From: Haliea sp.
GTDB lineage: Bacteria; Pseudomonadota; Gammaproteobacteria; Pseudomonadales; Halieaceae
Reading direction: 5' to 3'
DNA length: 64,000 nt
Assembly: GCA_016704305.1 (NCBI GenBank)
Contig: JADJAL010000001.1
Span: 62,001 to 126,000, forward strand
Below are positions 17,698 through 26,686 of the stretch, piece after piece. A program made the translations under genes and the position numbers. Numbering within the stretch: position 1 is the stretch's first letter; every line of letters begins with the position of its first letter. The notes beneath the pieces are model-generated. The model searched no databases. It had not been told where the DNA came from and saw only the letters and a list, made by a program, of their open reading frames with translations.

Positions 17698-19080
17698 TCA
17701 GGCCTGCAGGTAGCGATCCATTTCCTGATGCAGGTTCAGGATCATCATCTCGTAATAGCTGGCCAGCCATATCTGCTTACAGCCGATGGTCGCCAGGCCT
17801 TTCTGCATGCGCGGGATATTGGAGAAATCCTGGCGCGGTATCGGCAGGAACTGTTCGGGATCACTGGCATCGGTCATCACCTGCACCACGGCGCGGGGAA
17901 TGGGCTGGTCCACGCCATAGGTTTTGGTCGAATAAATCTCGAAAATACAGCTGTTCGGATCAAACCCGTCTGGACGCACGCGGTACATCATCGCATTGCC
18001 TGCCTGCGGCAATATCAGCAGGTTCGGGAACACGAAAATTTCACCGCCCCACATGTCCAGAACCTCGCGTTCCGGCCTCGGCATGGGCCGCTGCAGTTTG
18101 GCGGCGGCGCTGTACAAGCCCTTAACGTACTCTCCGCCGAGCGTGGAATCTTCCGGGATGGGCTTGCCTTTCAGTGAACGCACCACGTCGACGTCTTCCT
18201 TGAGTATCATCGCGTCCATGCCCTCGACCAACAGATTCAGTCGCGCGGCCATTGCGTCCACCGGGTCGCCCTGCGTTTGCACCTTGCCGGCCATCGGCGT
18301 GCTCTGCCCACCGAAAAAGCGGCCATGCCCGTGGGGGAATACTTCATATCCGTGGTTGTCGTGGGCGAACGCGAAATCACCGCTGACATCGTCGCCGTAA
18401 ATAAAATCGGCTGCCGGGACTTCCAGTTGCGGGTGCGTCGCGGGCACGTGATAACCTTCCAGGAATGCCTCCACGGCCACTTTCCAGTTGGCTGGTGCTT
18501 TGACTGACTTCCACCAGATATGATGCACGTCGGCGATCACCTGACCGTCAATCAGTTTCCTGACGGGTGCGATGAATTCGGCGAAGGACGGCGGATTCTT
18601 AGCGAAATTGATAAAGATAAAACCCGCGTAGATTTCGAGGTGGATTTCGCGCAACGCGACATCGCTGTTCTGCAACTTTCCGCCGCGGAAATTCTCGCGC
18701 TCCAGCACGAACTCGTTTTCACCCTCCAGGTTCCAGCGCCAGCCGTGGAACGGGCAGATGATGCGTCCGCGATCAAAATGGCCGGAACATTCCGCAAGCG
18801 CGGTACCGCGGTGCGGACAGGCATTGTGATAGGCCTTCACGGTATCGGCATCGACCCGCACCAACAGCGCGGATTGATTGCCAATATCGTAGACAGTGTG
18901 GTCGCCGGGCTGGGGAATCTCATCGAGGCGCGCGGCCGACTGCCACACGTTGAGCCAAAGCTTTTCGTGTTCCAGAGCTGCAAAGCGCGGATCAGTGTAA
19001 CGACCGGTGCGGACACCGTGTTCCAGCGTCAGCCAGCTGTCTGGCCAGGCATGCGGTTGTTTATCTGTTTGCATGTTCAT
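17698..19080 (-). CDS. Rieske non-heme iron oxygenase, alpha subunit
   Basis: 460 aa from the ATG at 19080 (an alternative ATG is at 19074; no strong ribosome binding site decides). The Rieske cluster ligands are in ACPHRGTALAE (about 86) and ICPFHGWRWNLEGE (about 107). The catalytic iron motif is EAFLEGYHVPATHPQL (about 201-216). Length and order match the first Rieske protein in the window (477-1862), but the sequences differ, so they probably act on different steps. No beta subunit, ferredoxin or reductase gene accompanies it. It is the last gene of the TetR-TetR-TonB-reductase-Rieske group and converges on the CoA ligase. Confidence 0.88.
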   Translation of the reverse strand: MNMQTDKQPHAWPDSWLTLEHGVRTGRYTDPRFAALEHEKLWLNVWQSAARLDEIPQPGDHTVYDIGNQSALLVRVDADTVKAYHNACPHRGTALAECSGHFDRGRIICPFHGWRWNLEGENEFVLERENFRGGKLQNSDVALREIHLEIYAGFIFINFAKNPPSFAEFIAPVRKLIDGQVIADVHHIWWKSVKAPANWKVAVEAFLEGYHVPATHPQLEVPAADFIYGDDVSGDFAFAHDNHGYEVFPHGHGRFFGGQSTPMAGKVQTQGDPVDAMAARLNLLVEGMDAMILKEDVDVVRSLKGKPIPEDSTLGGEYVKGLYSAAAKLQRPMPRPEREVLDMWGGEIFVFPNLLILPQAGNAMMYRVRPDGFDPNSCIFEIYSTKTYGVDQPIPRAVVQVMTDASDPEQFLPIPRQDFSNIPRMQKGLATIGCKQIWLASYYEMMILNLHQEMDRYLQA

Positions 19081-19156
19081 AGGGGCTGCTCGCAATTAAT
19101 CCAGATGGGGTCCTGTAGTTGAAATCGACCTGCTGGGTGCGCACTCGATGATTCCA

Positions 19157-20233
19157 TCAGCCCAGCTCGGCGATCACCTGTGGCAAGTCTACCGTGGTAC
19201 GTATGCCCGCCGCGGCCGCGCACACGACCGCTATCGCGTTGACCGCGCGATGTGCTGTATAACCCGGCGTCGTGGCGGCGAACTCTTCGAGAGGCATGGG
19301 GAACCGCAGGGTCACGTCCAGCGGCGTATCGCCTTCGACCTGCACGCGCCAGCCGGTAGCGCCCAACTCCCAATCCTTGTCGATGTCCTTAGTGCAATAC
19401 CAGTTCATGCGCATGATCAGCAGCGGGCGACCATTGCGCATGCCCGCCACCGTGATGCGCTGGGCGGCAACGGTACCGGCGGGAATGACACCGGCGTCAA
19501 TGGTCACGTCGTGGCGTGCCGTGGCGACTTCACCGCTGACTTCAAAATCGTCAAGCGGCATCGAAATCGCATCCGCCAGTTGCCCCAGTGAGGCAGCAAA
19601 ACCTGCCTTGATATGCGCGAGGCTCTCCTCGCCAAACGCAGCCGGAGGCTTGCCGTAACCCATGATATTGAACAGCAGGTCTGGTGAGTTGCGGCGACTC
19701 AGGTCGGCAAACTCATCGATCGTCAGCGCGTCCAGCCTGCGCTGAATCGAGGTCAGCACCAACGGCACCGCCTCGGTGATGAATCCCGGGCTGGATCCGG
19801 TGCTATAGATGGAGCTGTTGCCGCGCTGGCAGGCCGCCTCGACCCGTTCGCGCACGGCAGGATCCAGTGTTCGCGGGTGATGGAACTCCACGCGCGTCGT
19901 TACGATATTGCAGCCTGCGGCGAGCAACTGGCAGATATCGTCCACATTGCACCACTGCTGCATATACAGCACGCAATCGGCGCGCAGCGCGAGTATCGCC
20001 TCGATGCTGTTGGTGGCAATCACGCCTACCGATTGCAGCCCACAGAGTTCCCCGGCATCCTTGCCGGCTTTCTCATTCGAGTGAACGTAGACGCCGACAA
20101 GTTCCAGCCCGGGGTGTTCGATGACGGCGCGCAGCGAGCGCGCGCCGATATTGCCTGTGGCCCACTGGACTACCCTTAATGGGCGCCTCAAAGGACGCCT
20201 CAACGGATGCCCTTTCGAAAGCGTTGGGGACAT
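19157..20233 (-). CDS. Dihydrodipicolinate reductase-like NAD(P)-dependent dehydrogenase
   Basis: 358 aa. The Rossmann start VVQWATGNIGARSLRAV (about 21-37) and GVYVHSNEKAGKDAGELCG resemble the dihydrodipicolinate reductase / 2,4-diaminopentanoate dehydrogenase group, common in actinobacterial and marine proteobacterial catabolic clusters with unknown substrates. An odd N-terminus repeats RRPL (PLRRPLRRPLR) and may not all be translated. It starts 9 nt after the TonB-receptor stop, so it is co-transcribed, and precedes a Rieske oxygenase. An oxidoreductase role on a ketone, aldehyde or imine intermediate is likely; no specific reaction can be given. Confidence 0.72.
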   Translation of the reverse strand: MSPTLSKGHPLRRPLRRPLRVVQWATGNIGARSLRAVIEHPGLELVGVYVHSNEKAGKDAGELCGLQSVGVIATNSIEAILALRADCVLYMQQWCNVDDICQLLAAGCNIVTTRVEFHHPRTLDPAVRERVEAACQRGNSSIYSTGSSPGFITEAVPLVLTSIQRRLDALTIDEFADLSRRNSPDLLFNIMGYGKPPAAFGEESLAHIKAGFAASLGQLADAISMPLDDFEVSGEVATARHDVTIDAGVIPAGTVAAQRITVAGMRNGRPLLIMRMNWYCTKDIDKDWELGATGWRVQVEGDTPLDVTLRFPMPLEEFAATTPGYTAHRAVNAIAVVCAAAAGIRTTVDLPQVIAELG

Positions 20234-20242
20234 ACGAAAAGC

Positions 20243-22668
20243 TTAACCGCCCCAGTTGTAACGAACGCGCACACCGTACATACGGGGAACACTCACCTGG
20301 CCAGTTTCGACGCCGTTTTCATAGGTGCCAGAGATGGAGGTTATGTATTCTTCATCGAACACGTTGCTGGCAAAAATCGACATGTCGAACGGTTTGCCCA
20401 TGATGCCCTTCCAGTCGTACGTCAGGTTGACCAGCGAATAGTCAGGCAGCGTGGCGTAGATCGAGACCGCTTCCGCAACAGCCTGCATGTCGTCAATGTA
20501 AGCGTACGTTGCGGATGCGCTCATCTCACCCCACGACGGATCGACCGGCAGCAGGTAGGTCGCGTTGATCACGAATTTGTTTTCCGGCGAGTACGGGAGC
20601 GGCTCTCCTTCCGCAGTCGTGGCATTAGGTGTCGATATCGGGCTACAAATGGTGGGCGGGCATGGCGGCAACACCAGTTCATCCACTTGCGTGTTCAGGT
20701 AGGTGTAGCTCGCGCTGAGGATGAGGCTCTCCAAAAGTTGGACCGTCGCTTCCGCTTCCGCACCCCAAATCGTTGATGCGCCTGCATTGACAATGGCGGT
20801 TGTACCTACGCCGCTGGTTTTGAAGTAGCCAAATTGTATCTGCTGGTCCTTCAAATCGTTGTAGAAAGCGGCGACGTTGAAGGTGCTGGAAAGCGACCGA
20901 AAAAGCTGGTCTTGGCGCCCAGCTCGTAGCTGTCAATGGACTCCGGATCATGCGTATCCAGCCCGTCCGAGCCACCGAGGTTGATGCTGCCCTGGCGGTA
21001 ACCGCGGGCATATTTGGCATAGAGCAGTATGTCGTCGCCCGGATGATAGCCGGCCCCGAGTAACCACGTCGGTTCCGTGCTCTGCGACTCGGGCGTCCTG
21101 ACGGTGACCAGCTGCCTGTTGGAAGGAAAGTACCCGCCATTTACGGAATCGACAGGGAAGAAATTGATCGTATCCGTCACCTTGCCCGTGGTCTTGTCGT
21201 CGGTGTAGCGCACGCCGGCGGTCACGTCCCACTGCTCGGTGATATCGTAAGTGCCCTGGGCATAGACGGCCATGTTTTCATACGTGGCACCCCCGCGTGT
21301 AGATTGCAGCGTGCCCTGCGATATCAGGTTGTTACAGCGAAAATCTGCGGGGTTGGGCGAACTCGCGGTAGACAGATCGCAACTGATGATGGCTGGGGAT
21401 TGCGCGCCGTAGTCGCCATCCGGCTCGCTTTTCTCATAGTACAAACCGGTCTGCCAGTTGAGCCGGTCATCAAAGCTGGCGCCCTGCAACTGCAGCTCTT
21501 CCACAAACGTGGACTGGTCGGTCGTCGGGTAGTCATCATTCGTGCCCACCATCTGGAATATGACAGGCTGGAACGTCCCATTGCCAAGGGGATACTGCCA
21601 ATTGGTGCCGAACAACGCGCTGCGGTTCTTGGTCTCAAAATCCGCGTAAGCCAGGATATTCTTGACAGAGAAATTGTCGTTGATTTCCCAGCTCGTGGTA
21701 TTGATGACCTGCGCCAGTTGCTGCTCGCTCACCGGGTCCGGAACAAAGCTGTAGACATCGTAAAAACCGTCATTGCCCGTGGCCTTGCGCGAGGCCAGGT
21801 CGTCGTTGCAAAAAATAATCCCCAGGGGGGCGGTGGACTTGCAGTCGAACAACGAGCCGGGGTATCCGTTGTTCTCGGAATGCGTGTAACGCATTATCGT
21901 GTAGTTCTCGACAGTGTCGGTGATATCCACCACCGCACTGCCGCGTATGGCGGTGTAGTCCGTGTCCGCAAAATGGCTGGGGCCAATGCCTGAGAAATTA
22001 TCGAGGTAGCCGGCGCGCTCCTGGTGATCCACGCCGAGGCGCAGACGCACCCGGTCGCTTACCGGTGTGTTGATAACACCCTGGGTGCGCCACATGTCGT
22101 AGTTACCAGCCGACGCCTCAAAGTAGCCCTCATGCTCTTCGGTCGGACGCTGCGGAGTGATCAGGATGGCACCGCCCGTGGAGTTGCGACCGAACAGTGT
22201 GCCCTGGGGGCCTTTCAACACCTGTACGTTCTGCAGGTCAAAATAATCGCCCGGACCCGCGCCGTCACCAGAATTCTGGGTGTTGGCACCGCGCGGGGCG
22301 ACCACTTCGGCAAAATACACACCTACGGAAGATGTCGTGCGCAGTTCCTGGGAAAACCCGCGAATGGCGAACGTTGTCGTGTCGCCGCCGAACCGGGTAT
22401 TGACCTGCAGCGAGGGCACGAAATTGGCCAGGTCGCCGGCATTGGTAATGTTCGCGTTATCCAGTTGTTGCTGGTCGAACACCGTCATGGAGATCGGCAC
22501 GTCCTGCAGGCGTTCCTCCTTCCTGCGGGCGGTGACGTAGACCTCCTCGAGCGCAAAGCCTTTTGCTGCGGGCTGCGTATCGCCCTCTGCAGCGGTTACG
22601 GGTAAGGACAGGCCGAGCCCAAGCGTGGACGTCGCCAACAAAAATTTCACCACGGGTAGGTGTTTCAT
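20243..22668 (-). CDS. TonB-dependent outer-membrane receptor, one frameshift
   Basis: About 810 aa. The start at ATG 22668 has GTGAGG about 9 nt upstream. A signal peptide ends near PVTAAEG. The plug domain has EEVYVTARRKEERLQDVPIS, then VQVLKGPQGTLFGRNSTGGA (about 145-165), a classic TonB receptor signature. A long 22-strand barrel follows. The frame breaks after KTSFF: the sequence should continue RSLSSTFNVAAFYND, so one T is missing from the coding-strand T-run (A5 at 20900-20904). The C-terminus, RVRYNWGG, lacks the usual final Phe/Trp. The neighbours suggest it imports the hydrophobic substrate of the oxygenases; siderophore uptake is less likely here. Confidence 0.87.
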
Positions 22669-22727
22669 GCGGATAAGCCTCACTTTACTGTTATTTGTGG
22701 CCTTGAGCTTAATTCATAGTCATCACT

Positions 22728-22737
22728 GTTGTACAAC
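22728..22737. promoter_or_regulatory. Candidate TetR operator upstream of the TonB-receptor gene
   Basis: A perfect 10-bp palindrome, GTTGTACAAC, lies 60-69 nt upstream of the receptor ATG and about 125 nt after the stop of the upstream tetR gene. Its position in the likely promoter fits repression by one of the two adjacent TetR proteins. This is inference from position and symmetry only. Confidence 0.4.
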
Positions 22738-22862
22738 TGTTTTTGGTCGCTCGCGCCCGAGTCTGTTTCGGGTTCCGTCACAGTCAATTTGACGCGCCCG
22801 GCGTGCCCGGCCAACAGGCAGAGAGAGGTGTTCCGCAGCACGGTGAGGTCGGGAATAACGAA

Positions 22863-23540
22863 CTATTCGTCGAGCAGTTTTTGCAATTGCGGTACGGCCT
22901 GCGCGCGCAATGTGCCATGCAGCGACAAACGTAACACTTCCCGGCGCATGCGCTGCGACATCGCCAGGCGTTCCTTTTTGGTTTTGGCGCGGCCGCGCAC
23001 CCATACAGGCCACAGGAAATAGCTCGCCAGCATCATTACCGACAGCACTTCCGCGTCGATTCCGTCTTCGCTTAAATCGCTCCTGGCGAGCGATTCAGTC
23101 GCCGTCATGAACTGCTTGAAAAATCGGTCATCGCCCGGATTTTCAGAGGAGAGTATTTCAAACAACCAGATCCGCCCGAGTTCCGGGTTTTCTACCGCAA
23201 AATCGACCAGCGTGGTGATGACCTGATAGACCGGGCGCAGACTCGGGTCCGGTGGGTTGCCAGCCTCGTCTGCCTGGCCAAAAACAGTGGTGGACAGATG
23301 CTCACTGACCCAGGCAACAGTGGCTTTGATCAAATCTTCGCGGGTTTCAAAATGCTGATAGGCTGTGCCGCGGTTCACCCCAGCCAGGTGTGCGACTTTG
23401 GACAAGCTGAGTCCATCCGGACCATCCGAGGCCAACACAGTGCGCGCAGCGGCGAGTATTTCCTCGCGCGTCGCCTCAGGATTTCGACGTCTGCGCCGCG
23501 TCCCGCCAACTGGAGCCCCCTTTGCCACACTAATCACCAT
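22863..23540 (-). CDS. TetR-family transcriptional regulator
   Basis: 225 aa. A basic arm (TRRRRRNPEATREEIL) leads into a TetR_N helix-turn-helix with LSLSKVAHLAGVNRGTAYQHFETREDLI (about 43-70). The C-terminal ligand domain has WLFEILSSENPGDDRFF. It is a close paralogue of the next upstream gene (23648-24319): both share AGVNRGTAYQHF and similar C-terminal ends. It precedes the TonB-receptor gene by about 195 nt on the same strand. No strong ribosome binding site is seen before ATG 23540. It probably responds to a pathway intermediate, perhaps an acyl-CoA. Confidence 0.87.
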   Translation of the reverse strand: MVISVAKGAPVGGTRRRRRNPEATREEILAAARTVLASDGPDGLSLSKVAHLAGVNRGTAYQHFETREDLIKATVAWVSEHLSTTVFGQADEAGNPPDPSLRPVYQVITTLVDFAVENPELGRIWLFEILSSENPGDDRFFKQFMTATESLARSDLSEDGIDAEVLSVMMLASYFLWPVWVRGRAKTKKERLAMSQRMRREVLRLSLHGTLRAQAVPQLQKLLDE

Positions 23541-23647
23541 CGTCGTTTATTAAGTGATTGTGGGCGCGCCCCGTAATCTTGTCAACGCAAGCCACGAGAC
23601 TACAGGTACAAAGCGGCGTATTGACGCCGATACGTGGTTCTACTCAT

Positions 23648-24319
23648 CTACGCCAGTTTGAGGTTGGCGCCTCGAAACACGCCGCGCAAGGAAAGGCGCG
23701 TTACTTCACTGGCGAATCGCTGCGCCATGACCTTACGTTCCTTTTTTGTGCCGGCGTGGGAGCGCGCCCATACCGGCCACATGAAATACCCGGTGAGCAT
23801 CAGCACTGCAAGCACTTCGGTGTCTATGTCATCGTACGTCGCGTCGCTCAGCGCCATTTCCTTAAGCGCCAGCTCGAAACGCTTGTAGAAGACATCCTCC
23901 TTCGGATTCTTGCGCGAGAGCACGTCGTACAACCATATCCGACCAATCTCGGGATTATCGATGGCGTACTCGGCCAGTCGCTGGTTAAAGGCCGCCATAC
24001 TTTCGATCACATCGGGTAAGTGCGCCAAATCGGTTTGCGGAAAATCGACTGGTCGTGGCCCCTCGTAATCCCACCCCTCAAATACCGCATGCAGCAGTTG
24101 CTGGCTTACCCTGTCGAGCGTGGCGCGTATGAGGTCCTCCTTGACCTGGAAGTGTTGATACGCCGTACCCCGGTTGACGCCAGCCAATTTCGCGACGCTG
24201 GAAACGCTGAGGCCCTCGGCACCGTCTTGCGCCAGCACGGTTGTAGCCGCATCCAGAATCGAGACCCGCGTCGACTCCGGATCACGCTTGCGGCGCTGCC
24301 TCGGCTTGGTGAGGGACAT
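23648..24319 (-). CDS. TetR-family transcriptional regulator (paralogue of its neighbour)
   Basis: 223 aa, with AAGGAG 7 nt before the ATG. It starts MSLTKPRQRRKRDPESTRVS, and the HTH reads LSVSSVAKLAGVNRGTAYQHF. The C-terminal domain has WLYDVLSRKNPKEDVFYKRFE, parallel to WLFEILSSENPGDDRFF in the downstream paralogue. The tandem pair looks like a duplication with divergence, perhaps for two related inducers or as a heterodimer. It is the first gene of the group that includes the TonB receptor and the second Rieske oxygenase. Confidence 0.88.
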   Translation of the reverse strand: MSLTKPRQRRKRDPESTRVSILDAATTVLAQDGAEGLSVSSVAKLAGVNRGTAYQHFQVKEDLIRATLDRVSQQLLHAVFEGWDYEGPRPVDFPQTDLAHLPDVIESMAAFNQRLAEYAIDNPEIGRIWLYDVLSRKNPKEDVFYKRFELALKEMALSDATYDDIDTEVLAVLMLTGYFMWPVWARSHAGTKKERKVMAQRFASEVTRLSLRGVFRGANLKLA

Positions 24320-24763
24320 TAAATGCTCCTTGCATCCGCTTACATTTCGGAAACGGGGTTTAGTTTACGTTGTCAGCGAATATAGGAGCAAACGATACGT
24401 CGAGTCCACAACTGCACACGGCAATTTCACGTTACCGGTGAATAATTTCAACTTATCCAGCAAGAACTACAACGTTGCCAGATTATGCATTGGCCGCACC
24501 ATTGCAACGCTTTAACCATGCGGATTAGTGGTCAATATAATGAGCTGATACAGCGTTAGATGTGCTTCATCGGAAGAAGCGCGACCGGCGCTGGTACAAC
24601 GATACCGATCAAATGCAGGCGAGGTATCGGGTGGAGTTCGGAGGTTGTGCCTATCGACTGGTTGAATAAAGGCTATATAAGTAGCCTGTAATTGCTAACG
24701 TCATCGGCGGCAAGCCGAACCAGTACTAGCAACGGGTAGTTTCCAACAGATACTAAAACATAG
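24320..24763. other. 444-nt intergenic region with a short remnant reading frame
   Basis: No intact gene is seen. On the + strand, 24544-24669 is an open frame after a stop, encoding about 41 residues (including LHRKKRDRRWYNDTDQMQ and GGCAYRLVE) with no sensible start for its length. The codons look protein-like, so it may be the tail of a lost gene, for example a mobile-element protein. I do not recognise the family. The rest is AT-richer and holds the upstream region of the tetR gene. Confidence 0.3.
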
Positions 24764-24840
24764 TGGCGGAGCGGACGGGACTCGAACCCGCGACCCCCGG
24801 CGTGACAGGCCGGTATTCTAGCCAACTGAACTACCGCTCC
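24764..24840 (-). tRNA. tRNA-Asp (GTC)
   Basis: 77 nt including the encoded CCA. The acceptor stem GGAGCGG pairs with CCGCTCC, the anticodon loop in CGGCCTGTCACGCCGG gives anticodon GTC, and the T-loop is the standard TTCGAGT. It lies 24 nt after tRNA-Val and is probably cut from the same transcript. Confidence 0.95.
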
Positions 24841-24864
24841 ACGGCAGGCAAACTCTCAGGAATT

Positions 24865-24940
24865 TGGTGGGTGGTGACGGGATCAGACCGCCGACCCTCT
24901 GCTTGTAAGGCAGATGCTCTCCCAGCTAAGCTAACCACCC
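24865..24940 (-). tRNA. tRNA-Val (TAC) with an unusual T-loop
   Basis: 76 nt including CCA. The acceptor stem GGGTGGT pairs with ACCACCC, and the anticodon arm TCTGCCTTACAAGGCAGA gives anticodon TAC. The T-loop reads TCTGATC where almost all elongator tRNAs have TTCGATC, so the normally invariant T55 and C56 are changed. The stem GGCGG/CCGTC still pairs. It is the first gene of the two-tRNA operon. Confidence 0.93.
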
Positions 24941-24958
24941 CAAAATCCGAGAACGCGC

Positions 24959-24986
24959 ATTATAGAGATTCTGCTTGAGTGGTCAA
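24959..24986 (-). promoter_or_regulatory. Promoter of the tRNA-Val/tRNA-Asp operon
   Basis: On the minus strand there is TTGACC (24986-24981), a 16-nt spacer, then TATAAT (24964-24959), followed by a GC-rich discriminator GCGCG just before the transcription start, about 18 nt upstream of tRNA-Val. The GC-rich discriminator is typical of stringently controlled stable-RNA promoters. Confidence 0.8.
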
Positions 24987-25145
24987 TCCCTGGTTCGGGA
25001 AATTCCGAAAAAAACGGTGATTTTAAAAGCCTTTGATTTTTAGTAGTAAAATACGCACGAGGTGCACAGCCTGGGAACACAAGGGATTAGTGCGACGCGC
25101 ACCGAAGATCCGCCCACTCACAGTTAAAAACTCGAGCACACGCAC

Positions 25146-25500
25146 ATGGAAATCTACAAAAGTTTCACTTCAGGCTGCGCACCGCCTGCCCAATGTGCCT
25201 GCAGGGCACAAGTGTCCTCGACTGCATGGTCACTCCTTCCACGTACGATTGGTCGTAATCGGTGATGCGCCCGAGCCCGCCGGATGGGTCATGGACTTTG
25301 CTGAACTGAAATTAAAATTCAAACCGCTCTACGAGCAACTGGATCATCACTACCTTAACGACATACCCGGCCTCGATAATCCAACCAGTGAAAATATTGC
25401 CAAGTGGATCTGGCACCAGCTCAAACCGGCCTTACCTCAACTCAGCAAAATTGAAATCCGCGAGACCTGCACCAGCGGCTGTATTTACTGCGGCGACTGA
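25146..25500 (+). CDS. queD: 6-carboxy-5,6,7,8-tetrahydropterin synthase (QueD), frameshifted near the start
   Basis: About 118 aa. The bulk matches QueD very closely: AAHRLPNVPAGHKCPRLHGH with the Cys nucleophile and zinc His ligands, DFAELK, LDHHYLNDIPGLDNPTSEN, and ETCTSGCIYCGD with the catalytic Glu. The natural start MEIYKSFT at ATG 25146 runs into the wrong frame; QAAHRL follows only after a 2-nt gap near 25165-25172. An alternative start at 25033 in the downstream frame gives a non-homologous N-terminal extension. The enzyme converts dihydroneopterin triphosphate to carboxytetrahydropterin for queuosine in tRNA. It follows the tRNA genes on the opposite strand. Confidence 0.85.
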
Positions 25501-26032
25501 ACTTTCGGTCCCCCAGTGTCACATTGTTGCCTCAGGGCACGCCGCAACCAGTGCAGTGTCACATGGCGGTAACATCCACAAAAATACTTGACGATTACAG
25601 AAATGCTGCAAATTTAGTGCTTTTATAATTGCCGAAAAGAAATGTTCCCTGTTTACCTGGCAGGTGTTTCCAAAATAAATGCGGAAGTTACTTGAAGTAG
25701 CACCTTCGCAAATGTTATGCACACTGTGTGATGCGGGCACGCTTTCACGCAGTTAGCATTTTCTTTGCAATTGAATACTCACGATATCAATATAACTTAT
25801 TGTTTTTATAATTAATATCACATTGACTACTTTTAATCAATTTGTAACAATGACCAGATACGTGGCGTTTGAAGGCCTGCTGAACAATTTACTCACTGGA
25901 GTTATCCACAGATTCTGTGGAAAAATGATGTCTGACAGAGGTGTTACAGAATCTCTCGATTAGGAAACAAAGTTACTGAAATAAATGCTCTCGCGTCCGG
26001 CGCCACGTTCCCGCAATGTACAGCACAGTGCA
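25501..26032. other. AT-rich intergenic region without recognised genes
   Basis: About 530 nt, distinctly AT-richer than its surroundings in 25600-25860. It contains several possible -10-like TATAAT/TTATAAT stretches (around 25624 and 25800) but no convincing promoter pair, RNA gene or conserved frame. It separates queD from a degraded tetR gene. Confidence 0.3.
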
Positions 26033-26634
26033 TTAAGGCCATTCTCCAGGGGCCATCCCCCAATGCCTGCTGCAAATAGGCATGCGGGATTTTCGGGATC
26101 TCAGATCGACTTCGATTGGCAGGGAACATGACAGGAGCGATACTGCCAGGCGCACGATGAAGTCGGTTACGAAGACGACGTCCAACGCAGCGGCAACCTC
26201 TCCGCCTCTTGCGCAAGTCGCACATGCAGTGGCCAGAAAGATACACTGCGGTGATAGAAGCGAGGGGTCAGGAACATCATGGCCAGGGTCTCCGGTTCTC
26301 CGGCCAGTGCGGCGAATATTCCCTCCTGCATATCCTCGCGACCGGCCAAAACTGCCAGCGTGGGCTTATCCACCAACCTCGTCTCTTTCTCCAACAGCGC
26401 TTCCGTGCGATTGAGGAACGCCTCCTGCCGACGCCTGATTATCCCCTCGAGCCAGAGACTCCTTGGCGCTGAAGTAACAGTAAATGGAGCCGCGCGACAT
26501 TTTACCCACCCGCGCCACTTCTCCCATGGAGGTGCGGCGTATGCCAAACGGTGGATACACTGCTCCCCCGCGTCAGTATCCTGGCCACCATGGGATCATC
26601 ATAGTTTAGTGCGCTGAACCGCTTGTCCCGACAT
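26033..26634 (-). pseudogene. TetR-family regulator broken by several frameshifts
   Basis: Pieces of a TetR protein lie in order on the minus strand but in changing frames: RFSALNYDDPMVARIL, then AGEQCIHR, then FGIRRTSMGEVARVGKMSRG with SIYCYFSAKESL (the HTH), then LEGIIRRRQEAFLNRTEALL and FLTPRFYHRSVSFW, then DVVFVTDFIVRLAVSLL, then a C-terminal tail. At least four indels are needed to join them and I see no nonsense substitution inside the pieces. The limits are approximate. It diverges from the frameshifted GMC oxidoreductase, which it may have controlled. Confidence 0.65.
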
Positions 26635-26686
26635 TGCCGCAACCGCCGCCTTGACCAACTGGAATTAATGAACAATAATCACTTTT

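Noticed and set aside
24763..24978. Open frame beginning MAERTGLEPATPGVTG
   Set aside because: It is the reverse complement of the two tRNA genes, a well-known false ORF, and has no function.
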